A stretch of DNA of 64,000 nucleotides from Candidatus Rokuibacteriota bacterium. Its GTDB lineage: Bacteria; Methylomirabilota; Methylomirabilia; Rokubacteriales; CSP1-6. The notes beneath the pieces are model-generated. The model had not been told where the DNA came from and made no database searches. It was given only the letters and a program-made list of their open reading frames with translations. Position numbers and translations under genes: made by a program. Position 1 is the stretch's first letter. Every line of letters begins with the position of its first letter. The stretch is from the NCBI GenBank assembly GCA_003220265.1, contig QHRW01000111.1, positions 52,218 through 116,217 on the forward strand. The letters run 5' to 3'. Below are positions 54,035-62,791 of this stretch, piece after piece.

Positions 54035-54976
54035 CTATCGGGCCAGGAACGACGAGGTCACCGCGAGCAGCGCCAGCACGAACGACACGCTGAGCAGCTC
54101 GGGCACCCGGAACAGGCGCAGCTTGGCCACGCGCGTCTCCAGCAGCGCCACGACGATCGCGATGACGGCCAGCTTCACCACCAGGCTGGCGAGCGCGAGG
54201 GCCAGCGCGCCGGGCTCGGCCGCGACGGCCACGCCCCACGGCACGAAGAGGTTGCCGAGCAGCGCGAAGAACAGGAGCAGCTTGAGCGCGGCGGCCCACT
54301 CGATGAGCGCGAGATAGCGGCCGGAGTACTCGAGCACCATCGCCTCGTGGATCATCGTGAGCTCGAGGTGCGTGCCCGGATTGTCGACCGGCAGCCGTCC
54401 CGACTCGGCCAGCATGACGATGAAGAGCGCGGCGAAGGCGAGGAGATGGCCGGGGCTCAGCGCCGCCGCCGGGTCGCCCAGCGTGCGGGCGACGATCTGG
54501 CCCAGGTTGGTCGAGCCGGCGCTGAGCGCGAGCGCGAAGATGGCCAGCGCCACCGTCGGCTCGGCCAGCGCGGCGACGGTCATCTCGCGGCTCGAGCCCA
54601 TCCCGCCGAACGCCGAGCCGGGATCGAGCCCGGCCAGCGCGAGGAACACGGTCGCGAGCAGGAGCAGGTACACCACCACCAGCAGATCGCCGACACCGTC
54701 GAGCGGCCGCTCCACCGCCAGGGCGGGGACGAGACACGCGGCGGCGGCCGTGCTGGCGAAGACGACGTACGGCGCCAGCCGGAACAGCCACGAGGCGTTC
54801 CGCGAGACGACGACTTCCTTGCCGAAGAGCTTGCGCAGCTCGTAATACGGCTGCCAGGGCGGCGCGCCACGCCGGCTCTGCAGGCGCGCCTTCAGCCAGC
54901 GCACGACGCCGACCAGTCCCGGCGCCAGTCCCAGCACCAGCGCCGCCTGCGCGACCTCGATCGCCCACGATTCCAC
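54035..54976 (-). CDS. HyfC/NuoH-like membrane subunit
   Basis: 313 residues. GTG at 54976 is one base after the HyfB stop; longer frames are shadows. Eight helices. NuoH-type motifs PYYELRKLFGKE near the N-terminus and LAESGRLPVDNPGTHLELTMIHEAM, the loop that contacts the hydrophilic arm. Couples electron transfer at the HyfG/HyfI module to ion pumping. Confidence 0.92.
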   Translation of the reverse strand: MESWAIEVAQAALVLGLAPGLVGVVRWLKARLQSRRGAPPWQPYYELRKLFGKEVVVSRNASWLFRLAPYVVFASTAAAACLVPALAVERPLDGVGDLLVVVYLLLLATVFLALAGLDPGSAFGGMGSSREMTVAALAEPTVALAIFALALSAGSTNLGQIVARTLGDPAAALSPGHLLAFAALFIVMLAESGRLPVDNPGTHLELTMIHEAMVLEYSGRYLALIEWAAALKLLLFFALLGNLFVPWGVAVAAEPGALALALASLVVKLAVIAIVVALLETRVAKLRLFRVPELLSVSFVLALLAVTSSFLAR

Positions 54977-54977
54977 G

Positions 54978-57023
54978 TCAGCCGCTCCAGGCCAGCGAGA
55001 TGGCGAGCAGCGCGAGCAGCGCCACCACGAGGTACGCAAGGTACGCGTGGGCGGAGCCCGACTGGATCACGCGCGCGCGCGCGGCCCACGCGGCGATGCG
55101 GCCGACGAGCGGAGCGTAGAGGTAGCGCTCGAACCACGGCACGATCTCGCTGCGATAGGCGATCGACTGCACGAAGTAGCGCGACTCGGGATGGACCTCG
55201 ATCGCCAGGTCCTCCGTCGGCCGGTACAGCTCCGCGAACACGCGGCGGAGCGGCTCGGCGTAGGCGGTCGACGTGTACTCCATGCGCGGCGTCTGGCCGA
55301 GACGGCCGCACCCCCACGTCTCGCCCACGCGCAGGCCGCGCGCGGCGAGCAGCCTGACCGCGAGCCACGCGCCGCCCATGGCCAGCAGCAGCCCGATCGC
55401 CACCAGCGACGGCGACATCGAGGCGGCGCCGCCGGGCGGCAGCAGAAGCGGTCCCGCCGTCAGCGGCGGCGCCAGGCGCGGCAGCCCGGCGTGGCCGGCG
55501 ACGATCCCGCCCAGCACCGGCAGGATCAGGGCGGCGCCCAGGCCGAGCAGCGCGCACAGCACGGCGAGAATCACCATCGCGAGCCGCATCGTCAGCGGCG
55601 CCTCGTGGGCCGCGCCCGCCTCCGCCGAGCGCGGCAGCGCCAGGAACGTGATGCCGAACGCCTTGACGAAGGCCGCCGCCGCCAGCCCGGCGGTGAGCGC
55701 CAGCGCGCCGACGGCGAGCGTCATCACCGGCGCCACCAGCGGCGCCGTGCTTCCGATGGCCGGCAGCAGCGACTGGAAGAGCAGCCACTCGCTGACGAAG
55801 CCGTTGAACGGCGGCAGGCCGCCGATCGACAGCGCGCCGACGAGGAAGCAGGCCGCGGTCCATGGCAGCGTGCGGATCAGTCCGCCCAGGCGGTTCATGT
55901 CGCGGCTGCCGGTGGCGTGCGCGACCGAGCCGGCGCCGAGGAACAGCAGGCCTTTGAACACGCCGTGATTGACCGCGTGGTAGAGCGCGGCCGCCAGCGC
56001 CAGCACGGCGGCGGCGGGCTCGCGCAGGCTGACGAAGAGCAGGCCCGCGCCCACGCCGATGAACACGAGGCCGACGTTCTCGACGGTGGAGTACGCGAGC
56101 AGCCGCTTGAGGTCGTCTTCCATCAGCGCGTAGAGCACGCCGATCAGCGCGGAGGCGGCGCCGAGGCCGATCAGCAGCGCCCCCCACCACGCGGGGCCGA
56201 CACCGAGCAGGTCGAGCGCGAGCCGCAGGATCCCGTAGACGCCGAGCTTGACCATCACGCCCGACATCAGCGCGGAGACGTGACTCGGCGCCGCCGGGTG
56301 CGCGCGCGGCAGCCACACGTGCAGGGGCACCAGTCCCGCCTTGCCGCCGAAGCCGAGCACGGCCAGCACGAAGACCAGCCCACGCAGCGCCGGCGACGCC
56401 GTCGCCGCGGCGCCGCGCAGCTCGGCGAAGCTCGCGCCGCCGTCCGGCGGTATCAGGAGCACGAACGCCGTGAGGATCAGCGCCAGGCCCACGTGCGTCA
56501 TCGCGAGGTACCAGCTCCCCGCGGCCACCGTGTCGGCGCGCTCGTGCTCGGTCATCACCAGGAAGTACGAGGTGAGCGACATCGCCTCCCACGTCAGCAG
56601 GAACGTCAGCGCGTTGTCGGCGAGGACGACGAGGCTCATCGTGAGCAGGAAGAGGTTGAGCATCGCGCCGAGCCACCGCAGCGAGTAACGCCCCTGGTAC
56701 GCCGCGGTGTACCCCACGCCGTAGAGCGCGGCCGGCGCCGCCACCACGCCGACGAGGATCAGAAAGAAGGCCCCGAGACCGTCCAGGCGCAGCGCCAGCC
56801 CGCCCCCGACGGAGAGCAGCGCCGGCACCGTCACCACGAGCGGCCGGCCGCCCACGAGCACGACGGTCGCGAGGACGGTGCCGGCGACGGCGCCGCCGAT
56901 GGCCCCGGCGGCCGCCACGATGCGGGTGAGCCGCGGGCCCAGCGGTGCCAGCGCGCCGGCGGCCCCGGCCAGGTAGGCGGCGACCATCAGCAGGCAGAGG
57001 AGCGGCGCGGTCTCGGCGGTCAT
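54978..57023 (-). CDS. HyfB-like antiporter subunit
   Basis: 681 residues, ATG start. NuoL-type: about 14 core helices plus a C-terminal extension. Motifs SLTSYFLVMTEHE, GFGGKAGLVPLHVWLPRAHP, LLAYSTVENVGLVFIG and a C-terminal EVHPESRYFVQSIAYRSE segment seen in HyfB proteins. Second ion-pumping antiporter-like subunit of the complex. Confidence 0.92.
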   Translation of the reverse strand: MTAETAPLLCLLMVAAYLAGAAGALAPLGPRLTRIVAAAGAIGGAVAGTVLATVVLVGGRPLVVTVPALLSVGGGLALRLDGLGAFFLILVGVVAAPAALYGVGYTAAYQGRYSLRWLGAMLNLFLLTMSLVVLADNALTFLLTWEAMSLTSYFLVMTEHERADTVAAGSWYLAMTHVGLALILTAFVLLIPPDGGASFAELRGAAATASPALRGLVFVLAVLGFGGKAGLVPLHVWLPRAHPAAPSHVSALMSGVMVKLGVYGILRLALDLLGVGPAWWGALLIGLGAASALIGVLYALMEDDLKRLLAYSTVENVGLVFIGVGAGLLFVSLREPAAAVLALAAALYHAVNHGVFKGLLFLGAGSVAHATGSRDMNRLGGLIRTLPWTAACFLVGALSIGGLPPFNGFVSEWLLFQSLLPAIGSTAPLVAPVMTLAVGALALTAGLAAAAFVKAFGITFLALPRSAEAGAAHEAPLTMRLAMVILAVLCALLGLGAALILPVLGGIVAGHAGLPRLAPPLTAGPLLLPPGGAASMSPSLVAIGLLLAMGGAWLAVRLLAARGLRVGETWGCGRLGQTPRMEYTSTAYAEPLRRVFAELYRPTEDLAIEVHPESRYFVQSIAYRSEIVPWFERYLYAPLVGRIAAWAARARVIQSGSAHAYLAYLVVALLALLAISLAWSG

Positions 57024-57032
57024 CGCGTGGAG

Positions 57033-57542
57033 CTACCGCTCGGCCTGGCGGTCGAGCGCGGTGAGGATGCCGCGCAGGATGTCGGCGGGCTCGGGCGGAC
57101 AGCCGTCGACGAAGACGTCGACGGGCACCACGCGATCCACGCTGCCGACCACGGCGTAGCTGCCGCGGAAGACACCGCACGTGCGGGCACAGTCGCCCAC
57201 GGCCACCACCAGCTTGGGCGCCGGCGTGGCCTCCCACGTCTTGCGCAGCGGCACCTCCATGTTGCGCGTGACCGGGCCCGTCACCAGCAGGAGGTCCGCG
57301 TGGCGCGGCGAGGCCACGAAGTGGATGCCGAAGCGCTCGCTGTCGTAGACGGGCCCGCCGAGGCCCGCGATCTCCAGCTCGCAGCCGTTGCAGGAGCCGG
57401 CGTCGACCTCGCGGATCGCCAGCGCCCGGCCCAGCAGCCGGCGCGTGCGCCCTTCCAGCTCGCGCGCCACGGTGATGGCCGCCGCGTCGCCGGCCAGCGG
57501 CTCGGTGGCGAGCCCGGTCCGGAAGATCTTGGAGAAGAGCAC
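57033..57542 (-). CDS. HyfI/NuoB-like Fe-S small subunit
   Basis: 169 residues, GTG one base after the ArsR stop. [4Fe-4S] ligands in SCNGCELEI, GDCARTCG and DGCPPEPADIL, equivalent to the N2 cluster of complex I and the proximal cluster of group 4 hydrogenases. It pairs with the HyfG-like subunit. No HyfA/HyfH polyferredoxin gene occurs in the operon, so the electron donor must be encoded elsewhere or bind transiently. Confidence 0.93.
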   Translation of the reverse strand: MLFSKIFRTGLATEPLAGDAAAITVARELEGRTRRLLGRALAIREVDAGSCNGCELEIAGLGGPVYDSERFGIHFVASPRHADLLLVTGPVTRNMEVPLRKTWEATPAPKLVVAVGDCARTCGVFRGSYAVVGSVDRVVPVDVFVDGCPPEPADILRGILTALDRQAER

Positions 57543-57543
57543 G

Positions 57544-57894
57544 CTAGCGCCGGCGCTCGCGCGCCAGCTCGCGCAGCATGCTGCGGGTGCCCACGAGCTG
57601 GTTGTTGAAGATGCGGCGGGCGGCGCTCAGGAGGGCGCGGATCTCCGGATCGGCCACCGCGTAGCGGACGGTGGTGCCTTCCTTCGTCGCGCGCACGATG
57701 TGCTTGGCCCGCAGGACGGCGAGCTGCTGGGAGACGATCGGCTGCTCGGCGCCGAGCGCGCGCTGGATCTCCAGCACGCTGCGGTCGTCGACCACCAGCA
57801 GCTCGAGGATCCGGATGCGGAGAGGATGGGCCAGCGCCTTGAAGAACTCCGCCTTGAAGGCTTGCAGCCGCCCGTCGTCGTCGCTCCGAGCCAC
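57544..57894 (-). CDS. ArsR-family repressor heading the operon
   Basis: 116 residues. Winged helix with ALAHPLRIRILELL and QPIVSQQLAVLRAKHIV (recognition helix), TTVRYAVAD wing. No Cys residues, so not a Cys-thiol metal sensor of the ArsR/CadC kind. First gene of the run that continues into the hydrogenase-4-like complex; a palindromic operator lies just upstream. Autoregulation in response to an unknown signal is likely. Confidence 0.9.
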   Translation of the reverse strand: MARSDDDGRLQAFKAEFFKALAHPLRIRILELLVVDDRSVLEIQRALGAEQPIVSQQLAVLRAKHIVRATKEGTTVRYAVADPEIRALLSAARRIFNNQLVGTRSMLRELARERRR

Positions 57895-57907
57895 CGCGGG
57901 CTACAAT

Positions 57908-57923
57908 ATATGAATATTCATAT
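57908..57923 (-). promoter_or_regulatory. Palindromic operator for ArsR-type repressor
   Basis: ATATGAATATTCATAT, a perfect 16-bp palindrome and the most AT-rich spot in a GC-rich region, 14 bases before the repressor start codon. Shape and sequence are typical of ArsR/SmtB sites. Repressor binding would block the leader of the seven-gene operon. Confidence 0.8.
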
Positions 57924-57960
57924 CCATGTCAACAGCGCCGGGCCCCTGACGCGGCGGCGC

Positions 57961-58884
57961 TCACAGACGCGGGGCGACGTCGGCGGCCAGGCGCTCGAGC
58001 TGCTCCAGCTCGTCGAAGACGGGATTGAGCATGAGGAAGCCGGCGCCCGCCGCGACGACGTCGCGCAGGCCCTCGACGCAGGCGTCCGCGTCGCCCCACA
58101 CGCACACGTCCTCGGCCAGCGCGGGCCTGCCATAGAAGGCGCCGAACCACTCGGCGAGCCGCTTGCCGGCGCGCGCCCGGTCGCGATCGAGGGCGATGTA
58201 GACGCGCTTGCCCACCGGGAAGGACGCGGGCGCCGTCCCGGCCTCGGCGAGGATCGCGCGCAGCGTGCGCATCTCCTCGGCGAAGGTCGCGGTCGAGGCC
58301 GCCCCGGCGCCGATGAAGCCGTCGCCCAGCTCGACCGCGCGGCGCAGCGCCTGCGGATGGTGGCCACCGAACCACAGCGGCGGGTGCGGCTTCTGCACGG
58401 GCTTGGGCTCCATCGAGGCGTTCTCGAGGCGGAAGAACTCACCGGCCATGCTGACGCGGGGCTCGGTCCACAGTCGCTTCATCAGCCGCAGGCCCTCGGC
58501 GAAGCGGGCGGCGCGCCGCTCGGCCGCAAGGCCGTAGGCCGGATAGACTTTCGGATTGCCGCCGAGCCCGACGCCCACGATCAGGCGGCCGTGGCTGAGC
58601 TGGTCGATGGTGGCAAGCGCTTTCGCCAGGTGCACGGGGCTGCGCAAGGCCGTGAGGAGGACGGCCGAGCCGAGGCGCAGACGCTCGGTGACCGCCGCCG
58701 CCCACGCGAGCGTCTCGACGGGCTCCAGGCTCGCGGCCGAGCCGAGGATCTGCTCCACCACCCACGCGCTCTCGTAGCCCAAGGCCTCGGCGCGCTGCAG
58801 GAATTCCCGCATGCCGCGCGTGTCGACCGGGCCCCCGACGAAGGTCTGGGGAATCGCCACGCCGAGCGTCACACGACTGTTCAC
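57961..58884 (-). CDS. LLM-class flavin-dependent oxidoreductase
   Basis: 307 residues; GTG at 58884 behind AGGAGG. Luciferase-like TIM barrel: VTLGVAIPQTF start, LGSAVLLTALRSPVHLAKAL, GRLIVGVGLGGNP and PPLWFGGHHPQALRRAVELGDG. The pattern is that of F420-dependent LLM enzymes, though FMN use is possible. Substrate unknown. Separated from the ArsR operon and transcribed toward it. Confidence 0.9.
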   Translation of the reverse strand: MNSRVTLGVAIPQTFVGGPVDTRGMREFLQRAEALGYESAWVVEQILGSAASLEPVETLAWAAAVTERLRLGSAVLLTALRSPVHLAKALATIDQLSHGRLIVGVGLGGNPKVYPAYGLAAERRAARFAEGLRLMKRLWTEPRVSMAGEFFRLENASMEPKPVQKPHPPLWFGGHHPQALRRAVELGDGFIGAGAASTATFAEEMRTLRAILAEAGTAPASFPVGKRVYIALDRDRARAGKRLAEWFGAFYGRPALAEDVCVWGDADACVEGLRDVVAAGAGFLMLNPVFDELEQLERLAADVAPRL

Positions 58885-58961
58885 GGGAGCCTCCTGTCCT
58901 GACCGCACTGGGTAGCGTGGACTATACGCCGGTGGCACCAGCGTTGCTGTCCTCGGGTGAT

Positions 58962-59285
58962 ATGGTTCTCGCCTCCCTGGCGTCCGCCGCGCTGATATTG
59001 GCCCAGGCGGCCTCGCCATCGAGCGTGTGGCCGCCGCCGCCGGTGACCGTGCCGAGCCTGGGCAGCCGCGGCGCACCCCCGCCGCCCGTCACGACGCCGA
59101 GCATCGGCAACACCGCGCCCGCGCAGCCGCCGAGCATACCGAGCCTCGGCAGCGCCGGGGCGCCCGCACAGCCGCCGTCGGTGCCCAGCATCGGCAGTCG
59201 CGACGCCCCGCGCTCTCCCGAGGCGGCGCCGAGCTACGGCACGGCGACGGAGCGCTACCAGCCGCCGACGGTCGGCTCGCAGTAG
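58962..59285 (+). CDS. Small secreted Pro-rich repeat protein
   Basis: 107 residues from ATG at 58962 (GTG at 58917 is an alternative). Signal peptide (MVLASLASAALILAQA), then four to five units of about 18 residues built on PPxVTxPSLGSRGAP. Intrinsically disordered, no Cys. Possibly wall- or matrix-associated. No family recognised. Confidence 0.5.
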   Translation: MVLASLASAALILAQAASPSSVWPPPPVTVPSLGSRGAPPPPVTTPSIGNTAPAQPPSIPSLGSAGAPAQPPSVPSIGSRDAPRSPEAAPSYGTATERYQPPTVGSQ

Positions 59286-59290
59286 CGCCG

Positions 59291-59443
59291 ATGGCGATCA
59301 TCACGGGCCCCTGGCTGGTCGTCTCCCTGCTTGCGCTGCTGCCGACGGCGGCCGCGAACGAGCGCGCCACCCCCGACGCGCACGTCGCCCCGCCCTCGGC
59401 AGCGGCGCAGCCCGCGCTCCCCTGCCCGCCACGACAGCGGTGA
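59291..59443 (+). CDS. Possible 50-residue secreted peptide
   Basis: ATG five bases after the preceding stop opens a hydrophobic signal-like stretch (WLVVSLLALLPTAAA) then a Pro/Ala-rich tail with one Cys. No ribosome site is clear. Could be a real small exported peptide co-transcribed with the Pro-rich gene, or chance. Confidence 0.3.
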   Translation: MAIITGPWLVVSLLALLPTAAANERATPDAHVAPPSAAAQPALPCPPRQR

Positions 59444-59448
59444 TATAG
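59443..59448 (+). promoter_or_regulatory. -10-like hexamer ahead of amidohydrolase gene
   Basis: TATAGT preceded by TGA, about 70 bases before the ATG at 59520. No strong -35 seen. Confidence 0.3.
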
Positions 59449-59519
59449 TTCTCCCCGCCGGCCCGCGGCCATCGCGGACCGGCCGTCCGATCACGATCAC
59501 GACCCCGGGGAGAACATCC

Positions 59520-60686
59520 ATGAGCGCAGTCAAGGACCTCATCGGTCAGGCGGTGGACCGCCTGGGCGACGAGCTCGAAGCCCTCTCGCGCCAGATCCAC
59601 GACAATCCCGAGCTGGCCTACCAGGAAGTGAAGGCCGCCGGCTGGCTGAGTGATTTCCTCGCCCAGCAGGGCTTCAAGGTCGAGCGCGGCGTGGCCGGGG
59701 TGGAGACCGCGTTCCGCGGCACCATCGAGACCGGCCAGGGCCCGACGATCGCCATCCTGTGCGAGTACGACGCGCTGCCGCAGATCGGCCACGCGTGCGG
59801 GCACAACGTGATCGCCACGGCGGGGGCGGGCGCCGGCGCCGCGCTGGCCGCCGTGCGCGAGCGGCTGCCGAAAGGGCGCATCCAGGTCATCGGCACACCG
59901 GCCGAGGAGGGCGGCGGCGGCAAGGTGAAGCTGATCCAGGGCGGCGTCTTCCGGGACGTCGACGCGGCCATGATGATCCACGGTTTCGATCGCTGGATCC
60001 TCCACCAGGACCTGCTCGGCATCGTGCGCGTGGGCTTCGAGTTCAGCGGGAAGGCCGCCCATGCCTCCGCCGATCCGTGGGAGGGCGTGAACGCGCTCGA
60101 CGCCGTCATCCAGACCTTCAACAACGTCAGCATGCTGCGCCAGCAGATGCGGCCGGATGCGCGCATCCACGGCATCGTGACCCACGGCGGCGCGGCGCCG
60201 AACATCATCCCGGAGATGGCGGCCTGCACGTTCTATGTGCGGGCGGCGAAGCTCGACTACATGTGGGAGCTGCACCGGCGCGTCGTGGCCTGCGCCGAGG
60301 GCGCCGCCCGGGCGACCGGCTGCACGCTCAGCACGATCGACAAGGAAGCGCCGTACGAGCCGCTCAAGCGCAACGACACGCTGCTCGATCTCTTCCGCGC
60401 CAACATGCAGGCGGTGGGCGCGCAGGAGCTGCCCGCGCCGGACCGGCTCGGCTCCTCGGACATCGGCAACGTGAGCCAGGTCATCCCCGCCATCCAGCCG
60501 ATGGTGCAGATCGCGCCGTCCGGCACGCCGATCCACTCGCGCGCCTTCGAGGCGGCCGCCGTCACGCCGCTGGCGCGGCAGGGCATGTGCCAGGCCGCCA
60601 AGACGATGGCGATGACCACCTACGATCTGCTGGCCGATCCCGGCCTCGTGAAGCGCGCGCGGGCCGAGTTCGACGCCAGGACATGA
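59520..60686 (+). CDS. M20 family amidohydrolase
   Basis: 388 residues, ATG behind GGGGAGA. M20D (carboxypeptidase/aminoacylase) signature: CEYDALPQIGHACGHN with metal-binding Asp/His, GTPAEEGGGGK with the catalytic Glu pair, and late His in SGTPIHSRAF. The dimerisation domain lies between (KAAHASADPWEGVNALDAV). Likely hydrolyses an N-acyl amino acid or a p-aminobenzoyl-glutamate-like amide. Cytoplasmic. Confidence 0.92.
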   Translation: MSAVKDLIGQAVDRLGDELEALSRQIHDNPELAYQEVKAAGWLSDFLAQQGFKVERGVAGVETAFRGTIETGQGPTIAILCEYDALPQIGHACGHNVIATAGAGAGAALAAVRERLPKGRIQVIGTPAEEGGGGKVKLIQGGVFRDVDAAMMIHGFDRWILHQDLLGIVRVGFEFSGKAAHASADPWEGVNALDAVIQTFNNVSMLRQQMRPDARIHGIVTHGGAAPNIIPEMAACTFYVRAAKLDYMWELHRRVVACAEGAARATGCTLSTIDKEAPYEPLKRNDTLLDLFRANMQAVGAQELPAPDRLGSSDIGNVSQVIPAIQPMVQIAPSGTPIHSRAFEAAAVTPLARQGMCQAAKTMAMTTYDLLADPGLVKRARAEFDART

Positions 60687-60703
60687 GCGCCAGGAGGGCA
60701 GGC

Positions 60704-61228
60704 ATGAGAGCGTTCGCCGTCATCGCGTCGCTGCTGCTCGCCGGTTGCGCCAGCATGACGGGCGCGCCCGCCACCGACAACACCGCCCGCGCCGAGCTGA
60801 CGAACACCACCGGCCAGCCCGTCGGCACCGCCACGCTGACGCAGGTGGGCGGCGTCGTGCGCGTCATCCTCGAGGTGCAGGGGCTGCCGCGCGGCGCGCA
60901 CGGCGTCCACGTCCACGCGGTCGGCAAGTGCGACGGGCCGGATTTCACCTCGGCCGGTCCGCACTTCAACCCGGCCGGCCGGCAGCACGGCGCGCTGAAC
61001 CCGCAGGGCGCGCACGCCGGCGACCTGCCCAACATCGAGGTCGGCGCCGACGGCAAGGGGCGGCTGGAGAGCACGACGGAGCTGATGTCGCTGATCGGCG
61101 GGACGACGTCGGTCTTCGACGCCGATGGCTCGGCGATCGTAGTTCACGCGGCGCCCGACGACTTCCGCACCGATCCCACCGGGAACTCCGGCGCTCGCAT
61201 CGCCTGCGGCGTGATCACCAAGAAGTAA
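60704..61228 (+). CDS. sodC: Periplasmic Cu/Zn superoxide dismutase lipoprotein
   Basis: 174 residues from the ATG at 60704 behind GGAGGG; a second ATG at 60683 overlaps the amidohydrolase stop. Lipobox LLLAGC. All metal ligands visible: HGVHVHAVGKC, HFNPAGRQHG, GDLPNI and VVHAAPDD; the disulfide pair is in GKC and ARIACGV. Converts superoxide to peroxide on the outside of the inner membrane. Window rubrerythrin could dispose of peroxide inside. Confidence 0.95.
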   Translation: MRAFAVIASLLLAGCASMTGAPATDNTARAELTNTTGQPVGTATLTQVGGVVRVILEVQGLPRGAHGVHVHAVGKCDGPDFTSAGPHFNPAGRQHGALNPQGAHAGDLPNIEVGADGKGRLESTTELMSLIGGTTSVFDADGSAIVVHAAPDDFRTDPTGNSGARIACGVITKK

Positions 61229-61232
61229 CGGC

Positions 61233-61261
61233 CCGCGCGGCGCGGATGGCGCGCCGCGCGG
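61233..61261. terminator. Hairpin between sodC and citrate synthase family gene
   Basis: 12-bp perfect stem CCGCGCGGCGCG / CGCGCCGCGCGG with a 5-base loop between convergent genes. Confidence 0.65.
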
Positions 61262-61287
61262 AGCAACTCATCGGACGTCCGCAACGC

Positions 61288-62439
61288 TCAGCGGGCGGGC
61301 AGCGCTCTGGGCGCGGGCCCGTAGTAGTCGGCGCGCGGACGGATCAGGCGGTTGTCGGCGTACTGCTCGAGCGCGTGGGCGCACCATCCGGCGATGCGGC
61401 CGGTCGCGAAGATCGACGTACACAGGTCGGGCGGGATGCCGAGCGCGTCGTAGACCACGGCCGAGAAGAAGTCGACGTTGACGGGCAGCGACGTGCGCGC
61501 GCGCATCGCATCGTAGAGGCGCTCGGCCACCTCGAACAGCCGCTGGCGCCCGGTGGCCTCGGCCATCGACTTGGCCATCCCCCGCAACACGCGAGCGCGC
61601 GCGTCGTCCACCCGATAGACCCGGTGGCCGAAGCCGGGGATCCGGCTCTTGGGATCGGTCCGCTCCTGCCGGCTCAGCACGCCGCGGCGGCCGAGACGGC
61701 TCTCGACGAAGGCCTCGGCCTTGGCGGGATCGCCGATCTCGCGCAGCATGACCAGCACGTCCTCGTTGGCGCCTCCATGGCTCGGCCCCTTCAGCGTGGC
61801 GATGGCGGCCACGATGGCCGAGTGCAGGTCGGCCCGGGTCGCCACCGCCACGCGCGCGGCGAACGTCGAGGCGTTGAACTCGTGGTCGGCGTGCAGCGTG
61901 AGGGCCACGTCCATCACGCGGGCGACCTCGGCGCTGGGCGCGCGCCCCTCGAGCAGCGTCAGGAACCACGCGGCGTGCGAGTCGGCGGCGGCGTTCGTCA
62001 CCGGCTCGCGGCCCGTCCGGATGCGGTGCCAGGCGGCGACGAGCGCGGGGATCAGCGCGGTCAGCCGGATCGCCTTGCGCAGGTTCGGCTCGGGCTCGAT
62101 GGACGCGGCGTCGGGATCGAGCGCGGCGGCGGCCGACACCGCCGTCCGCAGCGCGTCGAGGGGATGGCCGTCCCGGGGCAGACCACGCAGGAGGGCCACG
62201 AGCGGCGGCGGCAGCTCGCGCGCGGCCGCCAGGCGCGCGCGGAACGCGCGGGCGGCATCGGGCGCCGGCAGCTCGCCGAACCACAGGAGCTGGGTCACGT
62301 CCTCGAAGGGCACGGCGCCGGCCAGGTCGCCGATCTCGTAGCCGCGGTAGTAGAGCCGGCCGGCGGCGCCGTCGATCGTGCAGACGGCGGAGCGGGCGGC
62401 GATCACGTCTTCGAGTCCGGCTTTCCAGGTGCTGTCCAT
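61288..62439 (-). CDS. Citrate synthase family protein
   Basis: 383 residues; ATG at 62439 behind GGAGGA. Catalytic residues in PSHGGANEDV (His), GFGHRVYRV (His) and NVDFFSAVV (Asp). Short form, as in Gram-positive and archaeal type citrate or 2-methylcitrate synthases. It condenses an acyl-CoA with oxaloacetate; whether acetyl- or propionyl-CoA is not decided. Divergent from a helix-turn-helix gene across an AT-rich promoter region. Confidence 0.93.
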   Translation of the reverse strand: MDSTWKAGLEDVIAARSAVCTIDGAAGRLYYRGYEIGDLAGAVPFEDVTQLLWFGELPAPDAARAFRARLAAARELPPPLVALLRGLPRDGHPLDALRTAVSAAAALDPDAASIEPEPNLRKAIRLTALIPALVAAWHRIRTGREPVTNAAADSHAAWFLTLLEGRAPSAEVARVMDVALTLHADHEFNASTFAARVAVATRADLHSAIVAAIATLKGPSHGGANEDVLVMLREIGDPAKAEAFVESRLGRRGVLSRQERTDPKSRIPGFGHRVYRVDDARARVLRGMAKSMAEATGRQRLFEVAERLYDAMRARTSLPVNVDFFSAVVYDALGIPPDLCTSIFATGRIAGWCAHALEQYADNRLIRPRADYYGPAPRALPAR

Positions 62440-62472
62440 GGCGATCCTCCTCCGGCCGTCGGGTTCTGGTAG

Positions 62473-62506
62473 ATTGATACTACATGATTTATATTGATTC
62501 AACTGA
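62473..62506 (-). promoter_or_regulatory. AT-rich promoter/operator of citrate synthase family gene
   Basis: An AT-rich island in GC-rich DNA with two ATTGAT direct repeats. On the minus strand TTGAAT and TAGTAT, about 14 bases apart, could be -35 and -10. Likely binds a regulator; the identity is not clear. Confidence 0.45.
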
Positions 62507-62560
62507 ATGTCGGTTGGGGCGGCCCGGCACGCGCCGGCCGCTTCTGATAGCCTCGGAGCG

Positions 62561-62791
62561 ATGGTGACCCTGGACGGCGAGGACTTTCTGACGGTCGAGG
62601 AGGCGGCGCGCCTGCTGGGCGTGAAGCGGGAAACGCTCTACGCCTACGTGAGCCGCGGCATCCTCAAGAGCTACCGCCAGGGCATGAAGCGGCAGCGCCT
62701 CTACCGCCGCGCCGAGGTCGAGGCCCTCGTGCGCCTCGATCGCGGCGGGGCCCCCGACATTCCCCCCGCCGAGAGCTGGATCCGGGATTAG
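62561..62791 (+). CDS. Small helix-turn-helix DNA-binding protein
   Basis: 76 residues from the ATG at 62561 (GGAG upstream; ATG at 62507 is an alternative). MerR/excisionase-type HTH: FLTVEEAARLLGVKRETLYAYVSRG, then KRQRLYRRAEVEAL. No effector domain. It may regulate the divergent citrate synthase family gene; no integrase is near, so a phage excisionase role is unlikely. Its stop abuts the DinB gene. Confidence 0.83.
   Translation: MVTLDGEDFLTVEEAARLLGVKRETLYAYVSRGILKSYRQGMKRQRLYRRAEVEALVRLDRGGAPDIPPAESWIRD

Noticed and set aside
50358..57023. True NiFe hydrogenase or respiratory complex I
   Set aside because: The large subunit lacks nickel-binding cysteines, and NuoE/F/G/A/J/K-type gene order is absent; the set matches hydrogenase-4-related complexes.
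62561..62791. Phage excisionase
   Set aside because: The HTH resembles excisionases, but no integrase, attachment repeats or tRNA are adjacent; a small regulator is simpler.
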